Of a stretch of 64,000 nt of DNA, positions 16,693 to 25,959 are shown piece after piece. Position numbers and translations under genes: made by a program. This DNA comes from Synechococcus sp. PCC 7502 (lineage in GTDB: Bacteria; Cyanobacteriota; Cyanobacteriia; Pseudanabaenales; Pseudanabaenaceae), in NCBI RefSeq assembly GCF_000317085.1, contig NC_019702.1, forward strand, positions 464,394 to 528,393. The letters are read 5' to 3'. The notes under the pieces were generated by a model, which saw only the letters and a program-made list of their open reading frames with translations, was not told the origin of the DNA and searched no databases. Position 1 is the stretch's first letter, and the number at the start of each line of letters is the position of its first letter.

Positions 16693-17298
16693 GTGTATGC
16701 TTTCACCCAAAAGAATTTATCTGTAGAAACTATGAAAAAAAGGACTAACTACTACAAAGATTTATCTGCTGATTATTCAAAACCTGGACTAGTTTCTGAA
16801 GAATTAAAGGCAAAACTTATAGGTGATGCTGAAGCATTTATTGCTCTCAAAGAAGCAACTCTACCTCAAATCGGAGATGATTATACTACCGCCCAAATTG
16901 AGCTAGAAAATAAAGAATGGTGGCCCACCCACTGCGAGGCACTTCGACAAGGCAGGGGTGACTTATTAACTGGTGAATATCGAGATGACTTAGTTTATCT
17001 TTGCCAAGATGGACCTTTTTATGGACTAGGTGAGCAGAAAGAACGAGAACAACATTGGTGGGCATTAATTGCTCAACCCGGGGTAACTATGTGTTGGCCA
17101 ATTGTGCAGTTTTGGTCAGAATTTGTCCACTTTGAGTGGAAATGTGTTGATGATGCAACCAATGAAACTCTTGCCAAAGGTATGGTTTGCTGGGTAAGAC
17201 GTGGACACCGTGGTGGTTGCTACTTTAAGAGCGAACAATTAACCTTCTATAGGGATGTCTTTGCTGCCCCTGAGTTACTAACATTAATCACTACATAA
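16693..17298 (+). CDS. NTF2-like/SnoaL-type protein, tentative
   Basis: A 201-residue soluble protein. An N-terminal helix (Y-Y-K-D-L-S-A-D-Y) is followed by a region that looks like a cone-shaped alpha+beta barrel of the NTF2 superfamily: W-W-P-T-H-C-E-A-L, then L-L-T-G-E-Y-R-D-D-L-V-Y, then strands W-S-E-F-V-H-F-E-W and G-M-V-C-W-V-R-R-G-H-R-G-G. It is unusually rich in Trp and Cys. The start is GTG 16693 or ATG 16732. It lies between the CMD-like and DJ-1-like genes, 32 bases after the first. Function unknown; the fold call is moderate. Confidence 0.6.
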   Translation: MYAFTQKNLSVETMKKRTNYYKDLSADYSKPGLVSEELKAKLIGDAEAFIALKEATLPQIGDDYTTAQIELENKEWWPTHCEALRQGRGDLLTGEYRDDLVYLCQDGPFYGLGEQKEREQHWWALIAQPGVTMCWPIVQFWSEFVHFEWKCVDDATNETLAKGMVCWVRRGHRGGCYFKSEQLTFYRDVFAAPELLTLITT

Positions 17299-17414
17299 TC
17301 AATCAATATAAATCAATACATAAGTTTGGCAGAGATTTGGGTAGATAAAGGCTCATTCCCTAATCTAAATCCTGCCAATTTAGTCCTCAATAAACATCCT
17401 ACGGAGATAAAGAT

Positions 17415-18023
17415 ATGACTGAAATCAAAGGTAAAATTGGCGTAATTATTGAAGACCATTTCGATCAAACTGAATACCGTCTCTTTAATGCTCACTTCCC
17501 TGAGTATGGCTATGAAGTAGAATATATTTCCCATCTTTGGGGACAGCCTGCTTTGCATTTTGGTGGTAATCCCGATGATGGAATTTATGACCCCATTGAA
17601 AAAGTTACAGTTACCACAGAAATTAATGACATTAACCCAGATGACTATAAAGGGTTTATTTGTATCGGTGCCTATGCCACAGATCGATTGAGGTATCAGG
17701 CTAGTGTTAAAAAAGGGCAAAAAAATCAAGCTCCTGCCGTTGTATTTCTGCGTAAGGTAATTAATAATCCTAAGATTAAGCTTGGGACAATTTGCCACAG
17801 TCTATGGCTATTTTGTGCTGATTCCGATTTAATTAGAGGAAAAAAAGTTACCTGCGCCCATAATATTATTTGTGATGTGGAAAATGCTGGTGGTGATGTG
17901 ATTTACGAAGGTGATGCCACCGCAGATTTAGTAATTGACGGCAATTTGATTACAGGTAAACATCCGGGTGTAACTATGCAGTTTATCGAAGCCTTTGTTA
18001 AAGAAATCGAATCTGCGTCTTAG
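17415..18023 (+). CDS. DJ-1/PfpI superfamily protein
   Basis: A 202-residue protein with the flavodoxin-like DJ-1/PfpI core. The nucleophile-elbow cysteine is in [10 protein letters not shown] (about residues 123-132). The acidic partner is likely the Glu in V-I-I-E-D-H-F near the N-terminus. A typical later segment D-V-E-N-A-G-G-D-V and L-I-T-G-K-H-P supports the family. Members act as glyoxalase III/deglycase-like or chaperone proteins; which applies here is unknown. GGAG lies 7 bases before the ATG at 17415. It is third in the CMD-NTF2-DJ-1 run, 37 bases before pdxJ. Confidence 0.85.
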   Translation: MTEIKGKIGVIIEDHFDQTEYRLFNAHFPEYGYEVEYISHLWGQPALHFGGNPDDGIYDPIEKVTVTTEINDINPDDYKGFICIGAYATDRLRYQASVKKGQKNQAPAVVFLRKVINNPKIKLGTICHSLWLFCADSDLIRGKKVTCAHNIICDVENAGGDVIYEGDATADLVIDGNLITGKHPGVTMQFIEAFVKEIESAS

Positions 18024-18060
18024 TTACTCATTACTCTATATATTTCAACTATTCTCACCT

Positions 18061-18777
18061 ATGGCTCCTACCCTTGGCGTTAACATTGATCACGTGGCGA
18101 CAATTAGACAGGCACGCAGGGGTATAGAACCTGATCCAGTGGCGGCGGCTGTGATTGCTGAATTAGCTGGGGCAGACGGGATTACAGTGCATTTGCGCGA
18201 AGATCGGCGACATATTCAAGATCGTGATGTTCGCATTTTACGGCAGACGATTCGCACTCACTTAAATCTGGAAATGGCAGCAACGCCTGAGATGGTGGAA
18301 ATTGCCCTAGATATTAAGCCCGACTACGTTACTCTGGTTCCTGAAAAACGGGAAGAGATTACTACGGAAGGAGGCTTGGATGTGATTGGTTTGGGCGATC
18401 GCCTAACTAAAATCGTAGTAGAATTACAAAATGCCCAAATTCCTGTCAGTCTATTTGTTGATGCTGATCCCAGTCAAATTAAAGCTTCAAGCCAAACAGG
18501 GGCAAAATTTGTGGAACTGCACACTGGTACCTATGCCAATGCCAAAACCGAAGACACCTTAAAACACGAACTAGACTTTTTATCCCTAGGTTGTGAACTA
18601 GCACTGGAACTGGGGCTACGAGTTAATGCTGGACATGGGCTAACTTACTGGAATACGAAAGCAATCGCCCAGCTTAGGGGGATGGAAGAATTAAATATTG
18701 GTCATAGTATTATCAGTCGTGCTGTCTTGGTGGGCTTAGATCAAGCGGTTAGAGAAATGAAAGCATTAATAATTTAA
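18061..18777 (+). CDS. pdxJ: Pyridoxine 5'-phosphate synthase
   Basis: A 238-residue TIM-barrel enzyme that condenses 3-amino-1-hydroxyacetone phosphate with deoxyxylulose 5-phosphate to pyridoxine 5'-phosphate. Diagnostic motifs are [15 protein letters not shown] (residues 4-18), [13 protein letters not shown] and V-N-A-G-H-G-L-T-Y. The frame opens at 17995 inside the DJ-1 gene, but the ATG at 18061 begins directly before the conserved motif and is chosen. PLP made here serves the window's aminotransferase and decarboxylase among others. Confidence 0.96.
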   Translation: MAPTLGVNIDHVATIRQARRGIEPDPVAAAVIAELAGADGITVHLREDRRHIQDRDVRILRQTIRTHLNLEMAATPEMVEIALDIKPDYVTLVPEKREEITTEGGLDVIGLGDRLTKIVVELQNAQIPVSLFVDADPSQIKASSQTGAKFVELHTGTYANAKTEDTLKHELDFLSLGCELALELGLRVNAGHGLTYWNTKAIAQLRGMEELNIGHSIISRAVLVGLDQAVREMKALII

Positions 18778-18810
18778 AATTTTTAAAATTTAACTTAATG
18801 GCACCGTGAT

Positions 18811-19476
18811 TCAAAACAATCCCTTGATCTGATTGATATGCTGATTAAATTCCTCAACTTGAGTACAAATTAACTTTGCCCGATCGCTAATTTTTTGCCA
18901 ATCTTGATTATGAATTGCTTGGGGTAAAAATAAATCCGTAGAAATGCCCACTGCGATCGCCCCAGATTTAAGAAAATCGATCGTATTATCCACCGTCACT
19001 CCACCCGTAGGAATCAGGGGAATATTTTCCAGTACGGGCTTAAGACATTTAATATATTCTTGCCCCCCAAGGGTTTTTATAGGAAATATCTTGACTGCAT
19101 CCGCTCCCCACTGCCAAGCTTGCAAAATTTCAGTTGGAGTCATAGCACCAGCAATAATTGGGATATGGGCATGATTAGCTAATTGAATTAAGTTTTGATC
19201 GACATGGGGCGTGAATACGAATTTACAGCCGATCTTGATCGCTTGCCTAGCCATATCTATATTTAAAACTGTACCCGTCCCAATTTGACAATGGGGTAAC
19301 TCTGCCACAAGTTGAGGAATTAAAAGCTCTACAGATTCAGTATTCCAAGTAATTTCTAGGAGTCTAATCCCGCCATAAGCAGCAGCGATCGCCATTTTAT
19401 AGGCAGTACTAACATTGGCAGCACGAATTACTGCGAAAATCCGATATTGTTGAAGTAAACTAATCCAGTGGTTCAT
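18811..19476 (-). CDS. eda: KDPG/KHG-type aldolase
   Basis: A 221-residue class I aldolase of the Eda family. The Schiff-base lysine is in D-A-V-K-I-F-P (about residue 131). Other motifs are the general-base Glu in L-L-E-I-T-W-N-T (near 40), G-T-G-T-V-L and P-T-G-G-V. It would cleave 2-keto-3-deoxy-6-phosphogluconate to pyruvate and glyceraldehyde 3-phosphate, the last step of the Entner-Doudoroff pathway, or 4-hydroxy-2-oxoglutarate. No edd is in the window. It converges with pdxJ and is divergent from the DnaJ-domain gene. Confidence 0.88.
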   Translation of the reverse strand: MNHWISLLQQYRIFAVIRAANVSTAYKMAIAAAYGGIRLLEITWNTESVELLIPQLVAELPHCQIGTGTVLNIDMARQAIKIGCKFVFTPHVDQNLIQLANHAHIPIIAGAMTPTEILQAWQWGADAVKIFPIKTLGGQEYIKCLKPVLENIPLIPTGGVTVDNTIDFLKSGAIAVGISTDLFLPQAIHNQDWQKISDRAKLICTQVEEFNQHINQIKGLF

Positions 19477-19498
19477 AACGATTAAATTAGACTAGATC

Positions 19499-20194
19499 AT
19501 GTCACGGGCGGGAAATAATTATTACCATACTTTGCAAGTGCATTACCAAGCTCCCCAAGCGGAGATCAAACTTGCCTATCGGAAACTAGTAAAAAAATTT
19601 CATCCCGACTGCAATCACGACCTCAATAACCACGATCAAATTTCCGCAATTAATATTGCCTACGAAATCCTAAGTAATCCCCAAACCCGTGCCTCCTACG
19701 ATCAAAGTATGGGACTTAGCACTAAGGTTTCTAAAAACTCTAATACCTCTAATGTTTCTACCGTAGTTAAAAAGCGATCACAGGGGTTAGATGAAGATGG
19801 CAAACTTGATCTATGGCTAACCCAAGTATATGAGCCGATCATAGAAATTCTTAACCAAATTCTGGACAACCTCGATGATCAGATTGATCAACTTGCTGAT
19901 GATCCCTTTGATCAGGATTTATTAGATAACTTCCAAGAATATATTCAAAATTGCCGCAATGCCTTTAACTATGCCCAGATATTATTCCGTAAAATGCCCA
20001 ATCCTGCTTCGGCGGCGGGAGTAGCTGCATACCTATATCACTGCCTTAACCAAGTGGGAGATGGTATTGAAGAGCTTAATTATTTCACCCTTAATTTTGA
20101 TGATCATCACTTGCACACGGGGCAGGAACTATGGCGAATTGCCGATGAAATGCGTAGCTATGCTTTTGATGCGGTGAGAAATTTATCCCGATGA
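19499..20194 (+). CDS. DnaJ-domain protein
   Basis: A 231-residue protein whose first 70 residues are a J domain. The invariant H-P-D is in K-K-F-H-P-D-C-N (about residues 34-41) between the usual helices (Y-Y-H-T-L-Q-V, A-Y-E-I-L-S-N-P-Q-T-R-A-S-Y-D). A Ser/Asn-rich linker and a C-terminal helical region rich in Asp and Gln follow, with no Gly/Phe stretch and no zinc fingers, so it is a type III J protein. The C-terminal domain probably selects its client; I do not recognise it. It is followed 7 bases later by the bestrophin gene. Confidence 0.88.
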   Translation: MSRAGNNYYHTLQVHYQAPQAEIKLAYRKLVKKFHPDCNHDLNNHDQISAINIAYEILSNPQTRASYDQSMGLSTKVSKNSNTSNVSTVVKKRSQGLDEDGKLDLWLTQVYEPIIEILNQILDNLDDQIDQLADDPFDQDLLDNFQEYIQNCRNAFNYAQILFRKMPNPASAAGVAAYLYHCLNQVGDGIEELNYFTLNFDDHHLHTGQELWRIADEMRSYAFDAVRNLSR

Positions 20195-20201
20195 AACCTT
20201 A

Positions 20202-21119
20202 ATGAGAAGTTGGCAATGGCTAATTATGGCATTACATTTTCGGGGATCGGTTGCCCCCATTGTTTTGCCACGGGTGTTAATGTTTACAGGGTTTGCCTAT
20301 GGGGTGGCATGGCTTTATAAGCTCCACTATATTCCCACGTCTGAAGTCCTAGAAAGCCTTACGGGTAATGTAGTTTATAACTTGGTCTTGGGGTTGTTAC
20401 TGGTATTTAGGACAAATGCTGCCTATGACAAGTTTTGGGAAGGACGGAAATTGTGGGGAACTCTGGTAGTTAATATTCGGAATCTGGCTAGGGAAATCCA
20501 ACTAGGAATTATTGAAACTGATGAGAAGTCTAAGGCTGCAAAAATCAGGGCTATTAGGCTTTTAAGTGCCTTTGCGATCGCGACTAAGCTGCATTTACGC
20601 CAAGAACCCATTGATCAATCTCTCCAATCTTTAGTTTCACCATCGGAAGTTCTCAAACTAGAACAAGTGTCAAATCCCCCCTTAGAAATTACATTTTGGA
20701 TTAGCGCATACCTGCATCAGCAATATCGTTGTCATCAGCTAGATAGTACACATTTGCATCTGGCAACTGATACGCTAAATAGCTTAATAGAAGGTTTAAC
20801 AGGCTGTGAACGCATTAGTAAAACCCCTATTCCCCTTGCCTATAGTATTTATCTGAAACGCTTGATTTTAATCTATTGCCTTAGTCTGCCCTTTCATTTT
20901 GTCGCAAGTTTGGGACTATGGACAGCCGCCTTTGTGGGATTGGTGAGCTTTATTTTATTGGGTGTCGAAGAAATTGCTAATGAAATTGAAATGCCCTTTG
21001 GTACCGATCCCAATGATTTACCCTTGGAGCAAATTTGTCAAAATATTATCGACAACGGCGAAGCTGTAATCGCTTTTACCCCCGATACATTAAACTTCAA
21101 TCCCGAGCATAGCCTTTAA
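20202..21119 (+). CDS. Bestrophin-like anion channel
   Basis: A 305-residue membrane protein of the bestrophin (UPF0187) family. Features are the early H-F-R-G-S-V-A-P-I-V-L-P-R, the helix G-L-L-L-V-F-R-T-N-A-A-Y-D-K-F-W-E-G-R (about 67-85), and the C-terminal G-T-D-P-N-D-L-P-L-E-Q-I-C. Family members form pentameric chloride/bicarbonate channels; in photosynthetic organisms thylakoid bestrophins tune proton motive force and inorganic carbon supply. The gene starts 7 bases after the DnaJ-like gene, and its end overlaps the converging DUF751 gene by 30 bases. Confidence 0.88.
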   Translation: MRSWQWLIMALHFRGSVAPIVLPRVLMFTGFAYGVAWLYKLHYIPTSEVLESLTGNVVYNLVLGLLLVFRTNAAYDKFWEGRKLWGTLVVNIRNLAREIQLGIIETDEKSKAAKIRAIRLLSAFAIATKLHLRQEPIDQSLQSLVSPSEVLKLEQVSNPPLEITFWISAYLHQQYRCHQLDSTHLHLATDTLNSLIEGLTGCERISKTPIPLAYSIYLKRLILIYCLSLPFHFVASLGLWTAAFVGLVSFILLGVEEIANEIEMPFGTDPNDLPLEQICQNIIDNGEAVIAFTPDTLNFNPEHSL

Positions 21120-21290
21120 TACAAAATATAAGCCGATAAATCCACTGATGACAGCACTGAATAGAGCGATCGCTGTAACTGGTTTTTTCAGAAATGGTGC
21201 CAGGGGTTGCAATGCCGCCGTAAATATTCCTACTACAATCACAATTAAGTATTTAGGATAGTTCAGAACATTTTTAAAGAATTCTTTCAT
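21090..21290 (-). CDS. ycf33: Ycf33/DUF751 small membrane protein
   Basis: A 66-residue protein with two hydrophobic helices (about 13-30 and 40-60). It shows the DUF751/Ycf33 pattern F-x-x-V-x-x-Y-P-K-Y-L (residues 5-15) and L-K-K-P-V-T-A-I-A-L near residue 35. It occurs in cyanobacteria and some plastids; function is not established. Its last 30 bases overlap the converging bestrophin gene, so transcription of the pair is antisense there. Confidence 0.8.
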   Translation of the reverse strand: MKEFFKNVLNYPKYLIVIVVGIFTAALQPLAPFLKKPVTAIALFSAVISGFIGLYFVLKAMLGIEV

Positions 21291-21317
21291 ATAAATTTTT
21301 CAGTAGTTATTTCCTTA

Positions 21318-22652
21318 TCATCCTAAACTCAAAACTGGATTTGGCAAACTTTCAATAATTTGGATCATCTCTGACTCAAAGCCCACCAACGCCCGATTAG
21401 TTTTACCGCCGATATAAAGACTATTACCAGATTTAAGTACCCAAATTTGCGAGTGACTCACATAGCTCATGATTACACCTAGCATCAATAGCCCAAAGCC
21501 AGTATAGGCAATAGGAATACCCGGATCAGATTTAATTTGTAACCCCGTGCTACCTACCAGTTCTTTAATGGTTAAAGTTACGCCATTAACTTCGGTGCTA
21601 CCTCCTGCTCTCACCGTGGATACTAAGTTGCCTTTCTCGTCATAGATCAGTAATGTGCCTTGTAAATCAGGAGTGATTAGGGTTACTCCCGCACTGAGAT
21701 CGGGTTTAGTTGGTAACCATGCTCCCCACACCTTATTATTAGTACCCTTTGCCTGTAACGCCGTCATCGGTAATTGCAGGACTGGACTGGCATTTAGGGT
21801 AAAACGTACCGCCGCAATATCCCAGTTCGCTTGATAAAAAGTAATGCCATCGTAACGCAGGGGTTTATTAACATAAATAGTCTGACGATCCAGTTCTTGT
21901 CCAGATTTGTTATCTAAGACGGAAAGATCGGAATAGAACTGATCGATCGCCCCACTGGGTGTATATTCAATCCAAAAGCGATTAACTTTTACAGACCAAG
22001 TTTTGGGAATATGTGACCAAATACCCGCTTCAGTGACATTTTTAATTGAAAAAGTTTGCCCACTGGGGATCATCTCCTGCCCGATAAAACCTGCCAATGC
22101 CCCCCAAATTGCCCCTAATAAAATTAGCAACATACTGGCATGAACCAAAATCGGTCCAATTCTGCCCACAAGTCCTTTACGGGCATAGAGTTGATCATTC
22201 TCTTGAAACACAGCATAGCCAAATTTAGTTAAAACGGGCGCAATTTGATCCAGCGATCGCCCTACTAATTCAGTACTTAATGCCAACTTATTAAAACTTT
22301 GGGGCTTGGTATAGTAATGCCAGCGTTTTGCCACCTTGAGCATGGGTAGCTGACGGGTAAATGTACAAACGGTTAAACTAGTACCGAATAAAATTAGTAA
22401 TGCTAAAAACCACCAAGTGCTATATACATGATTAAGCCCCGCTAATAGCAAAACCTTATAGGTTAAAAACCCAAATAAAGCGGGATGCTCAGGATAGTTC
22501 TGCTGATAGAAATCTAGGGTCTCTCCCTGCTCAATGACGGTACCAGACACACTAAAAAGGGCAATGATTAGCAACAAAGCGATCGCAAACTTTAAGTTTC
22601 CTAGGATTGGTAATAGTTCACGGCGCAGAAATTTGGGATTGAAGTTTAGCAA
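21318..22652 (-). CDS. ccsB: Cytochrome c biogenesis protein Ccs1/ResB
   Basis: A 444-residue membrane protein of system II cytochrome c maturation. Three N-terminal transmembrane helices (for example [11 protein letters not shown], near 23-40), a large lumenal domain (about 190-380) and a final helix with Y-V-S-H-S-Q-I-W follow the Ccs1 plan. With the CcsA partner (not in the window) it delivers haem to apocytochromes f and c6 in the thylakoid lumen. The start is a TTG at 22652; I see no ATG upstream in frame. It is 27 bases before the DUF751 gene. Confidence 0.9.
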   Translation of the reverse strand: MLNFNPKFLRRELLPILGNLKFAIALLLIIALFSVSGTVIEQGETLDFYQQNYPEHPALFGFLTYKVLLLAGLNHVYSTWWFLALLILFGTSLTVCTFTRQLPMLKVAKRWHYYTKPQSFNKLALSTELVGRSLDQIAPVLTKFGYAVFQENDQLYARKGLVGRIGPILVHASMLLILLGAIWGALAGFIGQEMIPSGQTFSIKNVTEAGIWSHIPKTWSVKVNRFWIEYTPSGAIDQFYSDLSVLDNKSGQELDRQTIYVNKPLRYDGITFYQANWDIAAVRFTLNASPVLQLPMTALQAKGTNNKVWGAWLPTKPDLSAGVTLITPDLQGTLLIYDEKGNLVSTVRAGGSTEVNGVTLTIKELVGSTGLQIKSDPGIPIAYTGFGLLMLGVIMSYVSHSQIWVLKSGNSLYIGGKTNRALVGFESEMIQIIESLPNPVLSLG

Positions 22653-22710
22653 GATACTTAGGTACTGTAAATGAGAAAGTAAGCGAAACAGTAAACTTCT
22701 ATTTTAATAT

Positions 22711-23373
22711 TTACTTGCTCGCAACTTGGGTTTGTAAAGCCTTAATCTCACGCAAAATAATCATTAATCCTTTATTTTGATGCTCTAGTTTTTGAGAAAT
22801 ACTGTCTAGCTTCTTGTCGAGGATATTTAAGGCAGCCTCTTGTTTTTGGACTCGGGTAGATAACGTATTGATGCGGGCTACTACTTCTCGTTGAATGAGG
22901 TTTTCAATACCCTGAGCAAGCAGAGTTTCAGTAGCAGTAAGGCGATCGAGTACTCGTTGGGAATTGCGGGAGTCCTCAGTGGGGATAGCCCCGGCAACTG
23001 CTGGCACGCCAGTATGCAGGAGATGGTCAATTTTAGAAATTAACACCTCTGGTTCAAACGGCTTTTCCAGAAAATCAAAGTCCCAAGGTTCAGGTACATT
23101 TTCCGCCACTTGTTCCCTTAGCCCCGAAATCATAATTACGGGAATGTCCTTGAGGGTATCAACTCGACGCAGTGCCTGTAAAGTCTGGTAGCCATTATAT
23201 TTAGGCATTACAAAGTCAAGCAAAATTAGATTTGGTGCCACTTTTTTCGCCGTATCAAGCCCTGACATCCCATCATTTGCTTCTAGAACTTCAAACTTGT
23301 CTGCCAATATGCTCTTTACCATTTTGCGGATCATGATGCTGTCATCAATCACCAGTACTTTACTTATACTCAT
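22711..23373 (-). CDS. Response regulator with C-terminal coiled coil
   Basis: A receiver domain (about residues 4-120) with V-I-D-D-S, acceptor Asp in L-L-D-F-V-M-P and Lys in E-K-P-F. It is followed by roughly 90 residues of helical heptads (E-A-A-L-N-I-L-D-K-K-L-D-S-I-S-Q-K-L), probably a dimerising coiled coil. No DNA-binding domain is present, so output is likely by protein interaction. A TTG at 23379 is in frame, but the ATG at 23373 with GGCGGG upstream is preferred. It lies downstream of FHA and VWA genes on the same strand. Confidence 0.85.
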   Translation of the reverse strand: MSISKVLVIDDSIMIRKMVKSILADKFEVLEANDGMSGLDTAKKVAPNLILLDFVMPKYNGYQTLQALRRVDTLKDIPVIMISGLREQVAENVPEPWDFDFLEKPFEPEVLISKIDHLLHTGVPAVAGAIPTEDSRNSQRVLDRLTATETLLAQGIENLIQREVVARINTLSTRVQKQEAALNILDKKLDSISQKLEHQNKGLMIILREIKALQTQVASK

Positions 23374-23462
23374 GTACAACCCGCCTACTAATTTGTATGA
23401 TTGTCAGGGTTCTTAAAGGTTTAGTCAAGAGCATGATAAGCCAATCCACAGATCTTGAAAAA

Positions 23463-24116
23463 TTAGGACTCTTGAAAAATAAAGCTAACTCGATCACCCT
23501 TACCTAAAGCAATGCGATCGCCTGCGCGTAATTTATGGCGGTTACCTGCGGGTAAAGCAACATTATTTACATAGGTACCATTGGAGCTACCAGTATCTTC
23601 AAAATAAAAGGCATTACCTTCAAACCTAATGTCAGCGTGAACACGGGAAACAATATCTGAGTCGGGGAAACCAGAAACATCAATGTCGGGAGGAATCATA
23701 TTATTGGGTTTACCAATGTGAATCACCTGTAAATTAGTTGGTAGTTCTAACTTGATGTTAGTTTGCACATGAATTAAAAAAGCTCCCAATTGCTGAAGTT
23801 GGGTACGAGGGTTAGGTTCTACAGCAACAGGCTCAATCAACTCATTTAAATCGGCTTCCGATAAATTAGGAACTGGTAGAGATTCTTCTTCATGGAGGCT
23901 GGATGTATTTTCAGTTTCTTCTGGCATATTTTTAATAGATTGACTAGCAGATTTTAAGTTAAAACCACAACTTCCACAAAAGCTGGCATCGGACTGAACG
24001 GTACCACCACAACTTGGACAAGTGCTGATAGTAATTATGGGTAAAGGCGTATAACAGGAATCACAATATTCTGCACCATCTGGATTTTCATGGGAACAGT
24101 TAGGGCAAATAATCAT
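23463..24116 (-). CDS. Zinc-ribbon and FHA-domain protein
   Basis: A 217-residue protein with two N-terminal zinc ribbons (C-P-N-C...C-D-S-C at about 4-19 and C-P-S-C...C-G-S-C at about 33-50). An acidic linker and a C-terminal FHA domain follow (about 125-215), with its phosphothreonine-binding residues in S-R-V-H-A and D-T-G-S-S-N-G-T-Y-V-N. It is expected to read Ser/Thr phosphorylation. It lies directly after a VWA-domain gene (32-base gap) and before a receiver-protein gene. No Ser/Thr kinase is nearby. Confidence 0.9.
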   Translation of the reverse strand: MIICPNCSHENPDGAEYCDSCYTPLPIITISTCPSCGGTVQSDASFCGSCGFNLKSASQSIKNMPEETENTSSLHEEESLPVPNLSEADLNELIEPVAVEPNPRTQLQQLGAFLIHVQTNIKLELPTNLQVIHIGKPNNMIPPDIDVSGFPDSDIVSRVHADIRFEGNAFYFEDTGSSNGTYVNNVALPAGNRHKLRAGDRIALGKGDRVSFIFQES

Positions 24117-24148
24117 GGTTAATTATTTTGGGAAGTTTAGTTTGATAT

Positions 24149-25432
24149 TTAGTTTGGTATCTGCAAAATGGTTTTGGACACCATTCGAGTTTGCTTGCGT
24201 TCTGCTTCACTGAGATCGGTTCCTGACTGTAAAGTCGTAGCATTGGCTTGTAAGACCGTTGCTGCTTGATGATCCCCCATTTGCAAAGCGGTTTTTGCTG
24301 CTGATTGTAGCATTGTTACTGCCCCAGTGCGATCGCCCTGTTTTAATTTAGTTTCTGCTAATTGGGTCTGACGATATTTTGCCACTGCAAGCATACTGGT
24401 CTGCACTTGGGGATTGATTTGCGGGCGGAAGTCTTTAATTAAAGTTAGATCGGCTGTAACTTCTGGAGATAGGATATTTTCCCGTTGGGTTTGCGGATCA
24501 TCGTAGCGAATTTGGGCAGTTACGGCTGTAAATGTATTGGTATTGGGGATTGAGACATTTTGCTGTGGATTAGGGTTAATATTTTGGTTAATATACAAGT
24601 TGACGAGAATTGTGCGATCGTTCCCTAACATTAAGTCTCCCAACCGCACAGTATAGGTATCTAAAATTTTTTCGGGGTCTAGTTCAATGGTTTCGGGCAT
24701 AACTTGGGCGATCGGTTTAAGTTCAGCCAGCCGTACATTAGGTGCAAGTTTAAGAATTAAATGGGCATTGGTTAAACTAACGGACTGCACCCGCCGTAAG
24801 AGTTTATGAAATTCAGAGGTGGCTTGACTGGGGTTTTCAATATATGCCATAGCACCGCCTCCCGCATCGGCAATTTTTTCTAAAACATCTTGATTCCAAT
24901 AGTCACCAAAACCCAGAGTATGAAGGGTCATGCCATATTCGGCGGCTAGTTGGGAAAACTGCAAACAGCGATCGTTACTACCATGCTCATTTTCCCCATC
25001 GGTGAGGACAAATGCCTGACTAATAGCGTTTTTCTTTGCCTTGCTCAGTTCTTGGAGGGCGAGTTTAATTCCTTCATCAATGCTGGTACCACCCGATGCA
25101 CGTAGAGATTGAATATTGTCCTTAACGGCTTCAGGATTGGTTAAGGTTTGACTAGCTACTACTACTTTGGCTTTGTGATCAAATCCCACGACGCTGATGT
25201 AGTCTGTATAGCTCATTTGATCGATAAGCTCTCTAGCCGCCTTTTTAACCGTATCAAGGGGTTGTCCGCCCATAGAGCCACTGTGATCTAGAACTAAGCA
25301 TAGATTTAGTGGACTAGTGCTAGTAGTAATACTGCCATCGACTGAAACCGTAATTGCCAGTTGACGTTGGCTGGTGCTTAAAGAACTATCAAGGTAGCGA
25401 TCGCTAAAGTCGCAGGACAGATTTACACTCAT
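24149..25432 (-). CDS. VWA-domain protein
   Basis: A 427-residue cytoplasmic protein with a von Willebrand factor A domain (about residues 40-220). The metal-ion-dependent adhesion site is complete: D-H-S-G-S (about 49-53), the Thr in G-G-T-S-I-D-E-G and the Asp in L-T-D-G-E-N. A beta-rich middle and a C-terminal helical region (rich in Ala, Gln and Thr) follow. There is no signal peptide. VWA plus FHA proteins are often partners in phospho-signalling or AAA-chaperone assemblies; that role here is inferred from the adjacent FHA gene. Confidence 0.88.
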   Translation of the reverse strand: MSVNLSCDFSDRYLDSSLSTSQRQLAITVSVDGSITTSTSPLNLCLVLDHSGSMGGQPLDTVKKAARELIDQMSYTDYISVVGFDHKAKVVVASQTLTNPEAVKDNIQSLRASGGTSIDEGIKLALQELSKAKKNAISQAFVLTDGENEHGSNDRCLQFSQLAAEYGMTLHTLGFGDYWNQDVLEKIADAGGGAMAYIENPSQATSEFHKLLRRVQSVSLTNAHLILKLAPNVRLAELKPIAQVMPETIELDPEKILDTYTVRLGDLMLGNDRTILVNLYINQNINPNPQQNVSIPNTNTFTAVTAQIRYDDPQTQRENILSPEVTADLTLIKDFRPQINPQVQTSMLAVAKYRQTQLAETKLKQGDRTGAVTMLQSAAKTALQMGDHQAATVLQANATTLQSGTDLSEAERKQTRMVSKTILQIPN

Positions 25433-25545
25433 ACAGATAGCTTTTGGTTAAGATTTACCTAGATCATATCTAACTCGAGGCAAATATCTCTATGAAAACC
25501 ATCACCACAGGGAATATTTTAAATAATGGCAATAATGGAGCCGCT

Positions 25546-25959
25546 ATGGGAGCAGTTCGAGTAAAGGTGAAGCTAACAAGTGTTTTTGAGGAAGGATTAG
25601 TGAGCCTAGGTTCTTTACATCCTAAACATCTCCGTACCTATGAAACTATAGGACTAGTGGATACGGGTGCCTTAACTCTGGTGATTCCGCCTGAAGTTGC
25701 AGATACCCTAGGATTAAAGATACGAAAACAACAGGTTGCTCGCTTTGCCATTGGGGCGCAGGAAGTAGTAGGGTTAACTGAGTCTGTTCTAGTTGAATGT
25801 CAGGGTAGAACTGCGGCTATAGAGGCATTAGTAGTTGGCGATGAGGTTTTAATTGGGCAAGTAGTTTTAGAATTGATGGACTTTGTAGTAGATTGCAAAA
25901 ATCAACAACTGATTCCTAATCCCCAAAATCCTGATTATCCCGTCGCCATGATTAAGTAA
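25546..25959 (+). CDS. Retropepsin-like clan AA aspartic protease
   Basis: A protein of about 137 residues with the single-domain aspartic protease pattern. The catalytic motif is L-V-D-T-G-A-L-T-L-V-I-P, followed by the second strand E-A-L-V-V-G-D-E-V-L-I-G. Such proteins must dimerise to form an active site. The frame begins at ATG 25492, but the ATG at 25546 has GGAG five bases upstream and gives the family's usual M-G-x-V-x-V-K-V-K-L opening. Its TAA shares one base with the ATG of the PLP decarboxylase gene, so the two are co-translated. Confidence 0.8.
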   Translation: MGAVRVKVKLTSVFEEGLVSLGSLHPKHLRTYETIGLVDTGALTLVIPPEVADTLGLKIRKQQVARFAIGAQEVVGLTESVLVECQGRTAAIEALVVGDEVLIGQVVLELMDFVVDCKNQQLIPNPQNPDYPVAMIK

